In this document: piece by piece, positions 54,806 to 62,745 of the stretch
How the letters are laid out: every line of letters starts with the position of its first letter
Numbering within the stretch: the stretch's first letter is position 1
Origin: Paraburkholderia polaris
Lineage (GTDB): Bacteria; Pseudomonadota; Gammaproteobacteria; Burkholderiales; Burkholderiaceae
Assembly: GCF_012927345.1 (NCBI RefSeq)
Contig: NZ_JABBGJ010000002.1
Location: 62,001-126,000 of the forward strand
Length of the DNA: 64,000 bases
Reading direction: 5' to 3'
Position numbers and translations under genes: made by a program
The notes under the pieces: model-generated
Databases searched by the model: none
Told to the model about the DNA's origin: nothing
What the model saw: the letters and a program-made list of their open reading frames with translations, nothing else

Positions 54806-54993
54806 TGCGAGTCTCCAATATGCGTTGGCGATGCCGGCTCGTGGCGCGCCGTCATCGTCGCTCGTGCTGTGTGACGCTTTTGCATGCGTCGCGTCGCAAA
54901 CACGTCTTCGCCCAGGATGCTGTCCGGATAGCGCGTGCCATCGGCGAACGGCATAGAACCACGTGGCATCCTAAACATCATAGGTGAGCGCAT
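54802..54993 (-). CDS. Short hypothetical protein coupled to DUF3303
   Basis: A 63-residue basic product (MPRGSMPFADGTRYPDSILG in the N-terminal half) overlaps the next gene by ATGA. That coupling is the main argument for it. There is no family match and no strong ribosome-binding site, so it may be a chance frame. Confidence 0.35.
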   Translation of the reverse strand: MRSPMMFRMPRGSMPFADGTRYPDSILGEDVFATRRMQKRHTARATMTARHEPASPTHIGDSQ

Positions 54994-55292
54994 GGTTGCT
55001 AACGTCGCCGCGTGCGGACATTCGCCAGGTCAATCGCACACCGCGCCAGCCGCCGGGAAAGCGTGTCGGCGGCGTTTGTTTCCAATTGCCGGCATCTCGC
55101 ACGTCCTACAAGAAGGACCTTTTAATATGGCTGACGACGATGTCGGTATCGATCTGGTTCGAAGCGCGCCATGCAGTGTGCCGGCACGACCGGCACGCAT
55201 ATGCACGGCAAGCGGAACAGGCGCAAATGCATCAAACGCAAACGGCACGCGCGTTAAGCGCGTGCCGTTGCTTCGAGTGTCTGGACCCGTGT
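54994..55292. other. Gap between the DUF3303 operon and the peptide operon
   Basis: This is 299 bp without a gene. It contains the strong hairpin at 55241-55269 that ends the peptide operon. The promoter of the DUF3303/efflux operon should lie here too, but I cannot place it. Confidence 0.45.
55241..55269 (-). terminator. Terminator-like hairpin after the peptide operon
   Basis: A perfect 12-bp stem AACGGCACGCGC / GCGCGTGCCGTT encloses a 5-base loop. On the minus strand it lies 24 bp after the last peptide stop and is followed by TGCGTTTGATG. It probably ends the three-peptide transcript. Confidence 0.65.
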
Positions 55293-55520
55293 CTAGCTGC
55301 GCGGCGAATTGCGCGGCGCGGCGGCAGCGGGCACATCGGCAATCGTCTGATGTGCTGCGGGAAAACCAGGTGGATAGTCGACGACGCGTGCAGAACCCGG
55401 CACTGTCTGCACGGCGACGCTCGCACGCGCACCAATCCGTGCGCCGCCGACAATGGCGGCCATCGCCTGCCGGTCGAGTTCGACGCTGTCGGTGAGGTCT
55501 TTGATGACGAGCTTTGCCAT
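55293..55520 (-). CDS. Double-glycine leader peptide C
   Basis: The start at 55520 follows TGGAGCCGCC and gives 75 residues. The first 26 residues follow the leader shared by all four peptides of this locus, with L4, I6, D8, L9, L15, D16, A19, M20, A22 and Gly25-Gly26. The remaining 49 residues are Ala/Pro/Arg-rich and Cys-free (ARIGARASVAVQTVPGSARV, then VDYPPGFPAAH). A C39-type peptidase in an ABC exporter would cut after the Gly pair. It is the last of three on this strand and the most diverged in the core. Confidence 0.72.
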   Translation of the reverse strand: MAKLVIKDLTDSVELDRQAMAAIVGGARIGARASVAVQTVPGSARVVDYPPGFPAAHQTIADVPAAAAPRNSPRS

Positions 55521-55665
55521 GGCGGCTCCAGGGAGGCGATCGAGCCGGCGGCTGGTGCGATTGTCCAGTCGCCGCCCGGGTGTGTCTTTAAGTGTACTGA
55601 GGTCTCGTCGCACTATCAGTATAGGAAATCTGCCTGCAATTCGCCTGCTGGATGTGAGCAGGCAA

Positions 55666-55696
55666 CAGTAGGGAAGCCCCCGGCACTTCGCTACTG
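55666..55696. terminator. Hairpin between peptide genes B and C
   Basis: CAGTAG (55666-55671) pairs with CTACTG (55691-55696), and GAAG/CTTC pair inside. It lies 8 bp after the stop of peptide B. It may limit read-through into peptide C or stabilise the upstream message. Confidence 0.45.
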
Positions 55697-55703
55697 CTCG
55701 CCG

Positions 55704-55988
55704 TTAAACGTTGGCGTAATTGGCGGCCCACAGCGACGGGCTGACATTCAGATTCAACGGCACGAAGCCTGCGCCGATCACGCCGATGTTGTTGAGCGCA
55801 GCAACATTGACGTTTTGAATCTGGCTGAGGTTCTGTTTCACCGAGACGTTGACATTGGCGATGCCGCTAAGGCCGGTCATGGAGGGCAGGCCGGGCACGC
55901 TGCTGCCGGTGCCGCCGGCCACCGCCGACATTGCGCGGCGGTCGAGCTCGCGGGTGCGGGATAGATCGCGAATCATGAGGGATGACAT
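55704..55988 (-). CDS. Double-glycine leader peptide B
   Basis: The protein has 94 residues. The leader ends Ala-Val-Ala-Gly-Gly at residue 26. The core (68 residues) is rich in Asn, Val, Leu and Gly with repeated N-V-N units (IANVNVSVKQNLSQIQNVNV, then AALNNIGVIGAGFVPLNLNV) and has no Cys. The alternating polar/hydrophobic pattern suggests beta-sheet or amyloid-like packing rather than a modified small bacteriocin (inference). GGAGAATCACC precedes the ATG. It is middle in the three-gene minus-strand operon. Confidence 0.78.
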   Translation of the reverse strand: MSSLMIRDLSRTRELDRRAMSAVAGGTGSSVPGLPSMTGLSGIANVNVSVKQNLSQIQNVNVAALNNIGVIGAGFVPLNLNVSPSLWAANYANV

Positions 55989-56029
55989 GGTGATTCTCCA
56001 AAGGTGCGCGGAAGACGGGCGTGATCGGA

Positions 56030-56065
56030 GCGAAGCGGAGATTGCCGGGGGCCCCTCCGCTTCGC
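56030..56065. terminator. Hairpin between peptide genes A and B
   Basis: The 11-bp arms GCGAAGCGGAG and CTCCGCTTCGC flank a 14-base GC-rich loop. It lies 12 bp after peptide A in the 88-bp gap to peptide B. It could attenuate transcription so that A is made in excess of B and C. Confidence 0.6.
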
Positions 56066-56076
56066 CGAATCATGCT

Positions 56077-56364
56077 TTAGACATGGATGTTGTTGCTCGA
56101 CGTGACGGAGGGGTTGATCGTCGAAGTGAGGCCCGCGGCAAACGCAACGTTGTTGCCGTTGGCGTTCTGGATGTTCATTTCGTTGCTGATCAACTGCGTG
56201 GCGCTGACTTGCTTGCTGTTGTTCGGCGCGAACACCGGGCTGATGTTGGTGTACGACGTGCTGGGGTAGCCAAAGCCGAAGCCGAGGCCGCCGCGCACGG
56301 CGCGCATAGCCTTGCTGTCGAGTTGTTCGGTGATGGACAGGTCTTTGATCATCAGCGTGTTCAT
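56077..56364 (-). CDS. Double-glycine leader peptide A
   Basis: The start at 56364 follows AGGAGATTTACC and gives 95 residues. Leader residues 1-26 end Val-Arg-Gly-Gly. The 69-residue core starts LGFGFGYPSTSYTNISPVFA and continues with NNSKQVSATQLISNEMNIQN. It is rich in Asn, Ser, Thr and aromatic residues, with no Cys. It is a near twin of peptide D at 62746, in opposite orientation. The 91 bp upstream are nearly identical as well and include a sigma-54 promoter. It is first of the minus-strand peptide operon and probably its most highly expressed member. Confidence 0.82.
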   Translation of the reverse strand: MNTLMIKDLSITEQLDSKAMRAVRGGLGFGFGYPSTSYTNISPVFAPNNSKQVSATQLISNEMNIQNANGNNVAFAAGLTSTINPSVTSSNNIHV

Positions 56365-56407
56365 GGTAAATCTCCTGGAAGGGAACATCACAGTCTTGCG
56401 GTTGGGT

Positions 56408-56428
56408 TCGAGCATCTTGTCTGCTCGA
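56408..56428 (-). promoter_or_regulatory. 5' hairpin of the peptide A transcript
   Basis: TCGAGCA and TGCTCGA form a 7-bp stem with a 7-base loop. It starts about where the sigma-54 transcript should begin and is conserved exactly before peptide D. It may protect the message from 5' decay. Confidence 0.6.
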
Positions 56429-56438
56429 GTGTCACTAA

Positions 56439-56455
56439 TGCATGGGCTGTGCCAG
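56439..56455 (-). promoter_or_regulatory. Sigma-54 promoter of the peptide A-B-C operon
   Basis: On the minus strand the sequence reads CTGGCACAGCCCATGCA. It has GG and GC doublets with 10 bp between, and TGGCAC exactly as in the -24 consensus. The same 17 bp precede peptide D. Confidence 0.75.
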
Positions 56456-56779
56456 TTTTATTCGCGTCTCCTAAGAAAGTTGGCGGAGGCTTGATGCACA
56501 AGGCTTTTGCGCCATGCCGCCGCCTCGAAGCCGCAGCACAGCCACGAGCAGACGACCGGCGGCTGATGGCGCGTACCCAACAACGCGACGGATTCTGTTG
56601 GATGTCGCAAGACACTCGCCGGCAGGGCACGCAGCGGGGCAATCCTGGTTTGCGAAAGCTCAGGTCGGGAGCTAGTATCGAAGCGGCACATGTAACTGAT
56701 TACGACAGGTTTTCTATCAGCCCGAAAGGCTCCGGTCGCATGCGATCCGGCCCAACGGCGGCGGGGGCGCTTCGCACAA

Positions 56780-59020
56780 ATGGCTAGCCTTGCGCATGTG
56801 ATTCGCGACTATCAGAGCGGCGAGCTGTCACGTGACGAGTTCGTCGCTCAACTCGACAGCACGTTGACGACCGAAGGACTCGGTCCCACGCAGCTGCTGG
56901 AAATGCTCGGCGTAGCGCATCGCAAAACCCCTCTGCCTGACGATCTCTACGCCGAAGTGCGGCGGCGTATCGAACAGCTGCGTGTTTCGAACGTGGCAGC
57001 CGGGGGCGATGAAACCGGCATGCAGACCACCGTCGAGATACCTTCGGTACGCTCGGCGAGCGGGGCGAGCGCGGCAGGCTCGGCAAGCGCAGCAAGCACC
57101 GCCGGCGCGCTGGGACATGATCAGATCAAAGGCACCGGCGATACGCTGAACAACCGCTTCGTTCTGGAGGAATGTCTGGGTGTAGGCGGGATGGGCACGG
57201 TGTATAAGGCGCTCGATTTGCGCAAGCTCGAGGCGTCGGATCGCAAACCGTATCTCGCGATCAAGGTACTCAACGTCCAGTTCCGCGGCAACCCGAATTC
57301 GCTCGTCGCGCTGCAACGGGAGGCACGCAAGGCACAGGTGCTCGCGCACCGCAACATCATCGCGGTGTACGACTTCGACCGCGACGGACCGATCGTCTAT
57401 CTGACGATGGAGTACCTCACCGGCAAGCCGCTGAGCCAGCTATTGCGCACGCCGGGCTATCAGGGAATGCCGGTTCGCGCCGCGCTGCCGATTGTGCGCG
57501 GCATGTGCAATGCGCTGGCCTATGCGCACGAACACGGCTTTGTGCATTGCGATTTCAAGCCCGCCAACGTCTTTCTCACGACGAATGCCGAAGTGAAGGT
57601 GATCGACTTCGGCATCGCCCGCGTGTTCCAGCGGCCGGAAGAGGAGAGCGATGCCACAGTGTTCGATCCCGGCAGCCTCGGCGCGTTGACACCTGCGTAT
57701 GCGAGTCCGGAAATGATCGAGCATCGCGAGCCGGATCCGCGCGACGATATCTACGCGCTCGGCTGCATTACCTACGAGTTGTTGACGGGCCACCATCCGT
57801 TCGACCGATTGTCCGCGACGCAGGCTCGCAATGCGGACTTCAAACCGCAGCGGCCGCCCAATCTCGATGCGAAGCAATGGCGCGCGTTGCGTGCCGCGCT
57901 TTCGTTCGATCGCAACACACGTATGCCGAGTGTCGTGCGTTTCATCGCGGAGTTCGACAACGAAGCGCGCGCGGAGAAGTCGGGTACGTTGGTCAAGGCG
58001 GGGTTCGCGGGTTTTGCCGTAGTGTGTGCCGCGGCTGTCGGCGTGTTTGCTTTCCGGTCCGCGCCGAATCGTCAGAGTGGCACGCAGCCGGCCGCGGCGG
58101 TCTCAGCGGCCTCGGAGGCGTCAGCGGATCAAGCGGCTTCGGCGGCGACGCCTGTTGCTGCCGCACCGGTGGCGAGTGCGCCTGAGCCACCGTCAACTGC
58201 CGCACCGGCCGCAGGCGGCAGCGGAAGGCCGATCGCAGGGTCATCTGCCGGGACAACTACAGCGCTCACGGCCGCGCCAACCGCAGCGCCACCCGCGGCA
58301 CCACCTCCAGCGCAGCCTTCAGCACCTCCCGCGCCCAAGCCCGCGCTGACCTTAACCGCTGTCGCGCCGGTGCTAGCGCAGGTGCCGTGCTCGGCGCTGT
58401 CCGCCTCGGCACAGGATCACTCGCTGACGGTGCGCGGCTATGTCTCGCAACGCTACGGCGCAGCGCATCTGAAGGACACGCTGGCGGCATTGCCTGGCGT
58501 CGATACACTGACGCTCCAGGTCGAGCCACTCGCCGACGATAAATGCGACACGATCAAAGCGCTCGCCCCCTACTGGACCCGCAACTGGCAAGCAGGCCAC
58601 GTCGCAGCGCTGCACGTGCGGCCGCCAGGCGGCCAGTTGAGCGAAGGCGATCCGCTGGTCGTCGACGTGACGACGCCCGGTTACGACTCGTACGTGAACC
58701 TCGACTACTACCAGCTCGACGGCAGCGTCGTGCACATGGTGCCGAGTCCGCGTGCGAAGGACAATCAGGCGCCCCCGCACTATGCAGCCACCATCGGCAG
58801 CGCGGGTGACTGGATCATTTCGAAGCCGTTTGGATCGGAGATGGTGGTACTTTTGATTACGCCGGTGCAGCTATTCGACAAGCCGCGGCCCGAAAGCGAA
58901 TCACGTGCCGATTATCTGCGCGCACTGGATACGCGACTCGCGCAGATCGCGGGCAAATACGGTCAGGATCATATCGTCGCGGATTTCGCGCCGATCACGA
59001 CCAAGCCGCACGCGCCTTAA
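56780..59020 (+). CDS. Membrane Ser/Thr protein kinase with C-terminal DUF4384-like domain
   Basis: The 746-residue protein begins with a short helical domain (about 1-70). A Hanks-type kinase follows (about 127-400): Gly loop LGVGGMGTVYKA, Lys162 (LAIKVLN), catalytic HCDFKPAN with Asp258, and DFG at 276-278. The usual HRD Arg is Cys257, so it is a non-RD kinase. One membrane span (about 403-425) leads to a Pro/Ala-rich linker and a periplasmic domain. There, LSEGDPLVVDVTTPGYDSYV and LDYYQLDGSVVHMVPS resemble DUF4384. It sits convergent to the caspase-like gene and probably senses an envelope signal. Confidence 0.92.
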   Translation: MASLAHVIRDYQSGELSRDEFVAQLDSTLTTEGLGPTQLLEMLGVAHRKTPLPDDLYAEVRRRIEQLRVSNVAAGGDETGMQTTVEIPSVRSASGASAAGSASAASTAGALGHDQIKGTGDTLNNRFVLEECLGVGGMGTVYKALDLRKLEASDRKPYLAIKVLNVQFRGNPNSLVALQREARKAQVLAHRNIIAVYDFDRDGPIVYLTMEYLTGKPLSQLLRTPGYQGMPVRAALPIVRGMCNALAYAHEHGFVHCDFKPANVFLTTNAEVKVIDFGIARVFQRPEEESDATVFDPGSLGALTPAYASPEMIEHREPDPRDDIYALGCITYELLTGHHPFDRLSATQARNADFKPQRPPNLDAKQWRALRAALSFDRNTRMPSVVRFIAEFDNEARAEKSGTLVKAGFAGFAVVCAAAVGVFAFRSAPNRQSGTQPAAAVSAASEASADQAASAATPVAAAPVASAPEPPSTAAPAAGGSGRPIAGSSAGTTTALTAAPTAAPPAAPPPAQPSAPPAPKPALTLTAVAPVLAQVPCSALSASAQDHSLTVRGYVSQRYGAAHLKDTLAALPGVDTLTLQVEPLADDKCDTIKALAPYWTRNWQAGHVAALHVRPPGGQLSEGDPLVVDVTTPGYDSYVNLDYYQLDGSVVHMVPSPRAKDNQAPPHYAATIGSAGDWIISKPFGSEMVVLLITPVQLFDKPRPESESRADYLRALDTRLAQIAGKYGQDHIVADFAPITTKPHAP

Positions 59021-59036
59021 GGAGGCGCGCGCTGCT

Positions 59037-61037
59037 TTACTTGAGATCCTTGACCACCCTGAAGCCATCCTGCGACTGGCGCACGCTCGCACTGTATTTG
59101 AAGCGTGTCGCGCTCAGCATGTAGCTCCCGCCTTCGCGCCATGAACCGCCGCGAATCACCCGCATGTCGCAGCTGGGGCTGTCCCATGCGTGGCCGTCGG
59201 CGGGCGCGCCCTGATAAGAGTTGTGCCAGCAATCGGCGACCCACTCCCACACGCTGCCATTCATGTCATACAGGCCGACCGGATTCGGTGCGAACGAGCC
59301 GGCTATCTCGGGCCCTTCCTTGTGCCAAGGGTCGCCGCAGTCCTTGCAATTGGCGTTGCCCTTGCGCATCTGATCGCCCCACCAGTAAGTCGTCGTGGTG
59401 CCGCCACGGTCCGCGTATTCCCATTCGGCTTCGGTGGGCAAGCGGTACGGTTTGCCGGTCGTTTTGCTCAGCCATTTCACATACTGTTGCGCGTCGTCCC
59501 AACTGAGGTCGCGTGCCGGCGCCGCTTTGTTTGTGTTGTTTTCGGGCGTCAGCTTTTGACAGGCGTTCGCTGCGACGCACGCATTCCATTGCTCGACGGT
59601 CACCGCGTATTTGCCGATCGCGAATGGCGTGCCGATGGTCACGTGATGGACGGGTTTTTCGGAGGGGTCGTCGGTGTTGCTGCCCATCGAGAACGCGCCC
59701 GCAGGCAAGGCGATCATGATCGGGCAGGTGGCGCAATCGCGGCTTTCGCCGGCGACCGGTGGATGCGCCGTGGGCTTTTGCACGACTGCAGGCGTGGCAG
59801 GGACCGCGGGTGGGGCGGCCGTCGGAGTTGGCGTCGCCGGTGGCGCTGCGGCGTGCGGATGGTCTTGTGGCGCGGCGCTGGCGGGTGCGGTTGGCCGCGC
59901 GACTTGCGGCGACGGCGCAACCGGTGGTGCGACAGATGGCGTGGCGGATGGCGCACTCGCCGATGCCGCGGCGCGCAGCCGGTCGATGCGAGCGTGGGCG
60001 AGTGCGGCGAAGCGGCCGTTCGGATAGGCCTTCAAATAAGCCTCGTAGTCGCCTGGATAGTTGCTGTCCTTAATGGAATTCCAGAAGGTGATTTCGTATT
60101 GCTCGCTACTGTCCTTTGGCAGAATGCCTCTGCTGTGCAGCACGACAATGGGGTCGTTGCTGGTAGCGGATATGAGCGCCGCGCTGACGCCGCGAGATAC
60201 CGGCTCGCTCGGGCTCGCGTCCTCGGCAAGCGATGAGGCGATCCACGGCGTTTGCTCACCGCCAGTCGCCTCGCTAACCGTCGTCGCCACGCCTTGAAAC
60301 AATCCCGCCAGATCCTGTGATGAAGAAGCGCCGTTGAGCGCGCCCAGCAATGCGTTCGTATAGACGCCATGATGCGTGCCGTCCGCTGCAAAGCCGCCCG
60401 GCGCTGTTGCGTAAGCGACGGCGGTATTGGCGGGCAGCGCGGACGTATCGAGCGTTACGTCGCTGGAGAACGGGTTGTTCAGGCACGTATCGAGAATCAC
60501 GAGATTAAGCGCGCCGGCGCGCGGCGCGCGCATTGCCTGCAACACGGTATTCAAATCGACGCCCTCGCTGACCAGCCGTGCCGGCGCGTGTGCATCGAGG
60601 CCGGCTGGCACGAGCAGCGTCTGCCGGCCGATTTGCAAGCCGTGTCCCGCGAAATAGAAGAGTCCGGTACCGCCGTTTTGCAGACGTTGGCGGAATTCGC
60701 TGATGGCTTGCCGCATCTGCTGCGGCGTCGCATCAGTGCGCATGATGACGTGGAAGCCGTGCGCACGCAGCGTGTCACGCATGGCTTTAGCATCGCGCGG
60801 CGCATTATCGCTAATCGCGTCTGCGTGATTGCCATACGCGCCGTTGCCGATCACCAGCGCAACGCGCGCAGGCTGCGGGTTGTCCTTTTGCAGCGTGAAC
60901 GGCGCGATGAACGTAGCCGTCGAACGCATAGCGGCAGCGCCATGTTCCGCGCCGTCACGCTGCGCCGCGGCATAAACACTGCCCCAATGCGCCTGCATTG
61001 CCCCGGCCATGCACACCAGCAGGAATGTTCGCCACAT
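59037..61037 (-). CDS. Exported caspase-like / formylglycine-generating-enzyme-like fusion
   Basis: The protein has 666 residues and a signal peptide (cut near 25). A C14 caspase-like domain spans about 55-290 with [26 protein letters not shown] (His132) and [12 protein letters not shown] (Cys185), so the dyad is intact. A helical stretch (about 315-350) and a long Ala/Pro-rich linker follow. A sulfatase-modifying-factor (FGE-like) domain runs from about 430: [52 protein letters not shown] and RVIRGGSW. Such fusions occur in prokaryotic signalling with Ser/Thr kinases. The protein is likely periplasmic and may process the neighbouring peptides (inference). Confidence 0.92.
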   Translation of the reverse strand: MWRTFLLVCMAGAMQAHWGSVYAAAQRDGAEHGAAAMRSTATFIAPFTLQKDNPQPARVALVIGNGAYGNHADAISDNAPRDAKAMRDTLRAHGFHVIMRTDATPQQMRQAISEFRQRLQNGGTGLFYFAGHGLQIGRQTLLVPAGLDAHAPARLVSEGVDLNTVLQAMRAPRAGALNLVILDTCLNNPFSSDVTLDTSALPANTAVAYATAPGGFAADGTHHGVYTNALLGALNGASSSQDLAGLFQGVATTVSEATGGEQTPWIASSLAEDASPSEPVSRGVSAALISATSNDPIVVLHSRGILPKDSSEQYEITFWNSIKDSNYPGDYEAYLKAYPNGRFAALAHARIDRLRAAASASAPSATPSVAPPVAPSPQVARPTAPASAAPQDHPHAAAPPATPTPTAAPPAVPATPAVVQKPTAHPPVAGESRDCATCPIMIALPAGAFSMGSNTDDPSEKPVHHVTIGTPFAIGKYAVTVEQWNACVAANACQKLTPENNTNKAAPARDLSWDDAQQYVKWLSKTTGKPYRLPTEAEWEYADRGGTTTTYWWGDQMRKGNANCKDCGDPWHKEGPEIAGSFAPNPVGLYDMNGSVWEWVADCWHNSYQGAPADGHAWDSPSCDMRVIRGGSWREGGSYMLSATRFKYSASVRQSQDGFRVVKDLK

Positions 61038-61465
61038 ATTCGTATCCTGTTTGTTCCGGACAGAACATAGGTTCTCGACGACCGCGACGCCCGCATCGGC
61101 CGTTGGAGTGGGTCGGGCGCAGCATCGAGGCCGCTATCGACTCTCCATCGACAACCTATGAATAACGATAGCACGCGGTTTGCATGTCACAACTGTCCGC
61201 GCATCATCAATGCGTTATACGGTTAACGAGTGTGGCGTATCTTTTTGGCAAGTTACGTCCTAAGCTAATTCACAAAGTAGGGCAGTACGCCCGTTTTAAT
61301 AATGCTGCCGCTCATCGACCTAAGCCCGCGACGTAAGCCCGCGACATAAACCCGTCACGTGAACCCACGTGAAACGACGCGAGTGCCCGCGACATCCAGC
61401 CGGAGCGTCCGGCCTGCGCTTTGCGCAGCCGAGGCGGCTATGACCATTCTTCGGGAGAGTGCGCA
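61038..61465. other. Divergent region between the caspase-like and DUF4399 genes
   Basis: These 428 bp without a gene contain an array of degenerate 13-bp repeats (61320-61371) and an AT-richer middle that may hold the divergent promoters. No GG-N10-GC sigma-54 site was found here. Confidence 0.5.
61320..61371. repeat. Four degenerate 13-bp tandem repeats
   Basis: Units start at 61320, 61333, 61346 and 61359 and follow GTAAGCCCGCGAC with growing divergence. They lie about 95 bp before the first DUF4399 gene and could be an operator array or slippage product. Confidence 0.6.
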
Positions 61466-61969
61466 ATGCGAAGAACCCTCACACTCGGCGTGCTCGACAT
61501 ACGTCATGGAACGAAGGCAACGCTTGCGGCGTTCTGCACTGCGTGGTGCGCCTCGCTTTTTCTCTTGCTCGGTATCGCATCACTGTCGGACGCCGCGCTT
61601 GCCGAACAGACGCCTTCGCCGCCGGGCGCCGAGGAATACATCATCTGGCCGTCGGACGGCGCGGTGATTCACGGCGGCAAGCTGTGGGTCCGTATGGGTC
61701 TGCGCAACATGGGTGTGTGCCCTAAGGGTGTGGCCGTTCCGAATACCGGGCATCACCATCTGCTGATCGACACCGACCTGCCGCCGCTCGACCAGGAAAT
61801 TCCGTCTGACCGCAATCACCTGCATTTCGGTGCGGGTGAGACCGACGCGCGCATCGAGTTGCCGCCGGGCAAGCACACCCTGCAGCTCATTCTCGGCGAC
61901 CAGAACCACGTACCGCACGTGCCGCCGGTGTATTCGAAAAAGATCACCATCACCGTACTAAAAGACTAG
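61466..61969 (+). CDS. DUF4399-family exported protein, copy 1
   Basis: The ATG at 61466 behind GGGAGAGTGCGCA gives 167 residues with a long signal region ending LSDAALAEQ (cut near 46). The mature domain has IIWPSDGAVIHGGKLWVRMG, NTGHHHLLIDTDLPPLDQEI, NHLHFGAGETDARI and PPGKHTLQLILGD, the DUF4399 pattern. The clustered His residues suggest metal binding in the periplasm. It is followed by a paralogue 46 bp downstream. The role of DUF4399 is unknown. Confidence 0.88.
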   Translation: MRRTLTLGVLDIRHGTKATLAAFCTAWCASLFLLLGIASLSDAALAEQTPSPPGAEEYIIWPSDGAVIHGGKLWVRMGLRNMGVCPKGVAVPNTGHHHLLIDTDLPPLDQEIPSDRNHLHFGAGETDARIELPPGKHTLQLILGDQNHVPHVPPVYSKKITITVLKD

Positions 61970-62015
61970 CGGTCCCGTTCGTTCAAAGCGGGTCCGCCAG
62001 GACGGAGAGACCAAC

Positions 62016-62459
62016 ATGTACAAGATCATCGCGCTCGCGGCGTTCGTGGCATTTGCGACATTGACGTCACTGGCCTCGCCGAATCTCGCCATGGCCGGCA
62101 CGACACCGTCGCCGGCCGGTGCGCACGTCTATATCGGCTATCCGAACGATGGGCAGGTGGTGGCGGCCAATAAACCGTTTCGGGTGTGGTTCGGCTTGCG
62201 CTATATGGGCGTGGCGCCGAAAGGCGTCAAGTATCCGAACACGGGGCACCACCATCTGCTGATCGATACCGACCTGCCGCCGATGGACCAGGAAATTCCA
62301 AATGACCGCAACCATCTGCATTTCGGCGCGGGTGAAACGGAAACGACGATTCAACTGCCGCCTGGCAAGCACACGTTGCAACTGCTGATGGGCGACGACA
62401 TGCATATGCCGCACAATCCGCCGGTGTACTCGAAGAAGATCACCGTCATTGCGCGCTAA
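62016..62459 (+). CDS. DUF4399-family exported protein, copy 2
   Basis: The 147-residue protein has a signal peptide (MYKIIALAAFVAFATLTSLA, cut near Ala29). The mature part is about two-thirds identical by eye to copy 1, with the same NTGHHHLLIDTDLPPMDQEI and SKKITV end, and the added DDMHMPHNPPVYSKK. It follows GACGGAGAGACCAAC. Tandem duplication is evident, and both copies keep all His residues, so both are probably functional. Confidence 0.9.
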   Translation: MYKIIALAAFVAFATLTSLASPNLAMAGTTPSPAGAHVYIGYPNDGQVVAANKPFRVWFGLRYMGVAPKGVKYPNTGHHHLLIDTDLPPMDQEIPNDRNHLHFGAGETETTIQLPPGKHTLQLLMGDDMHMPHNPPVYSKKITVIAR

Positions 62460-62501
62460 CGGGATATCGGCACAACGCGGCTTTTCTGCTTCAGTGTCAC
62501 G

Positions 62502-62538
62502 TCGCAACCAACACCGTCGCACGCTTTGTTGGTTGCGA
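62502..62538. promoter_or_regulatory. Inverted repeat upstream of the peptide D promoter
   Basis: The arms TCGCAACCAAC and GTTGGTTGCGA are perfect over 11 bp with a 15-bp spacer, 118-154 bp before the -24 GG at 62656. A weaker CCAACA...CCGTCGC...GTTGG counterpart lies at the same distance before peptide A. It is either an enhancer site for a sigma-54 activator or a terminator of the DUF4399 pair; no T-run follows. Confidence 0.5.
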
Positions 62539-62653
62539 TCCACCAGTGCCAACCTGTCGCTTCGCAACCGTCGCGCTGCATGCCGCGGCCTACCCTCCCC
62601 GAAGTCCTTTATCTACAGCCATCCAGAAGATTTCTTAGGATCGGAAATCAAAG

Positions 62654-62670
62654 CTGGCACAGCCCATGCA
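62654..62670 (+). promoter_or_regulatory. Sigma-54 promoter of peptide D
   Basis: CTGGCACAGCCCATGCA has GG (62656-62657) and GC (62668-62669) with 10 bp between. It is identical to the promoter of peptide A. The predicted start, near 62681, coincides with the 5' hairpin at 62681-62701. Confidence 0.75.
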
Positions 62671-62680
62671 TTAGTGACAC

Positions 62681-62701
62681 TCGAGCAGACAAGATGCTCG
62701 A
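62681..62701 (+). promoter_or_regulatory. 5' hairpin of the peptide D transcript
   Basis: A 7-bp stem TCGAGCA / TGCTCGA with loop GACAAGA, identical to the one before peptide A. It lies about 45 bp before the ribosome-binding site CAGGAG, so it is unlikely to block translation directly. Confidence 0.6.
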
Positions 62702-62745
62702 ACCCAACCGCAAGACTGTGCTGATTCCCTTCCAGGAGATTTACC

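Larger units (their letters stand above)
56365..56779. other. Intergenic region between peptide A and the kinase
   Basis: These 415 bp hold the peptide A promoter (56439-56455, minus strand), its 5' hairpin (56408-56428) and, further up, an imperfect CCAAC/GTTGG inverted repeat (about 56573-56612). The kinase promoter must lie in the right half, but I see no clear consensus for it. Confidence 0.6.

Noticed and set aside
61230..61260. A possible sigma-54 site (TTTTTGGCAAGTTACG) before the DUF4399 genes
   Set aside because: The GC doublet is not at the required 10-bp spacing.
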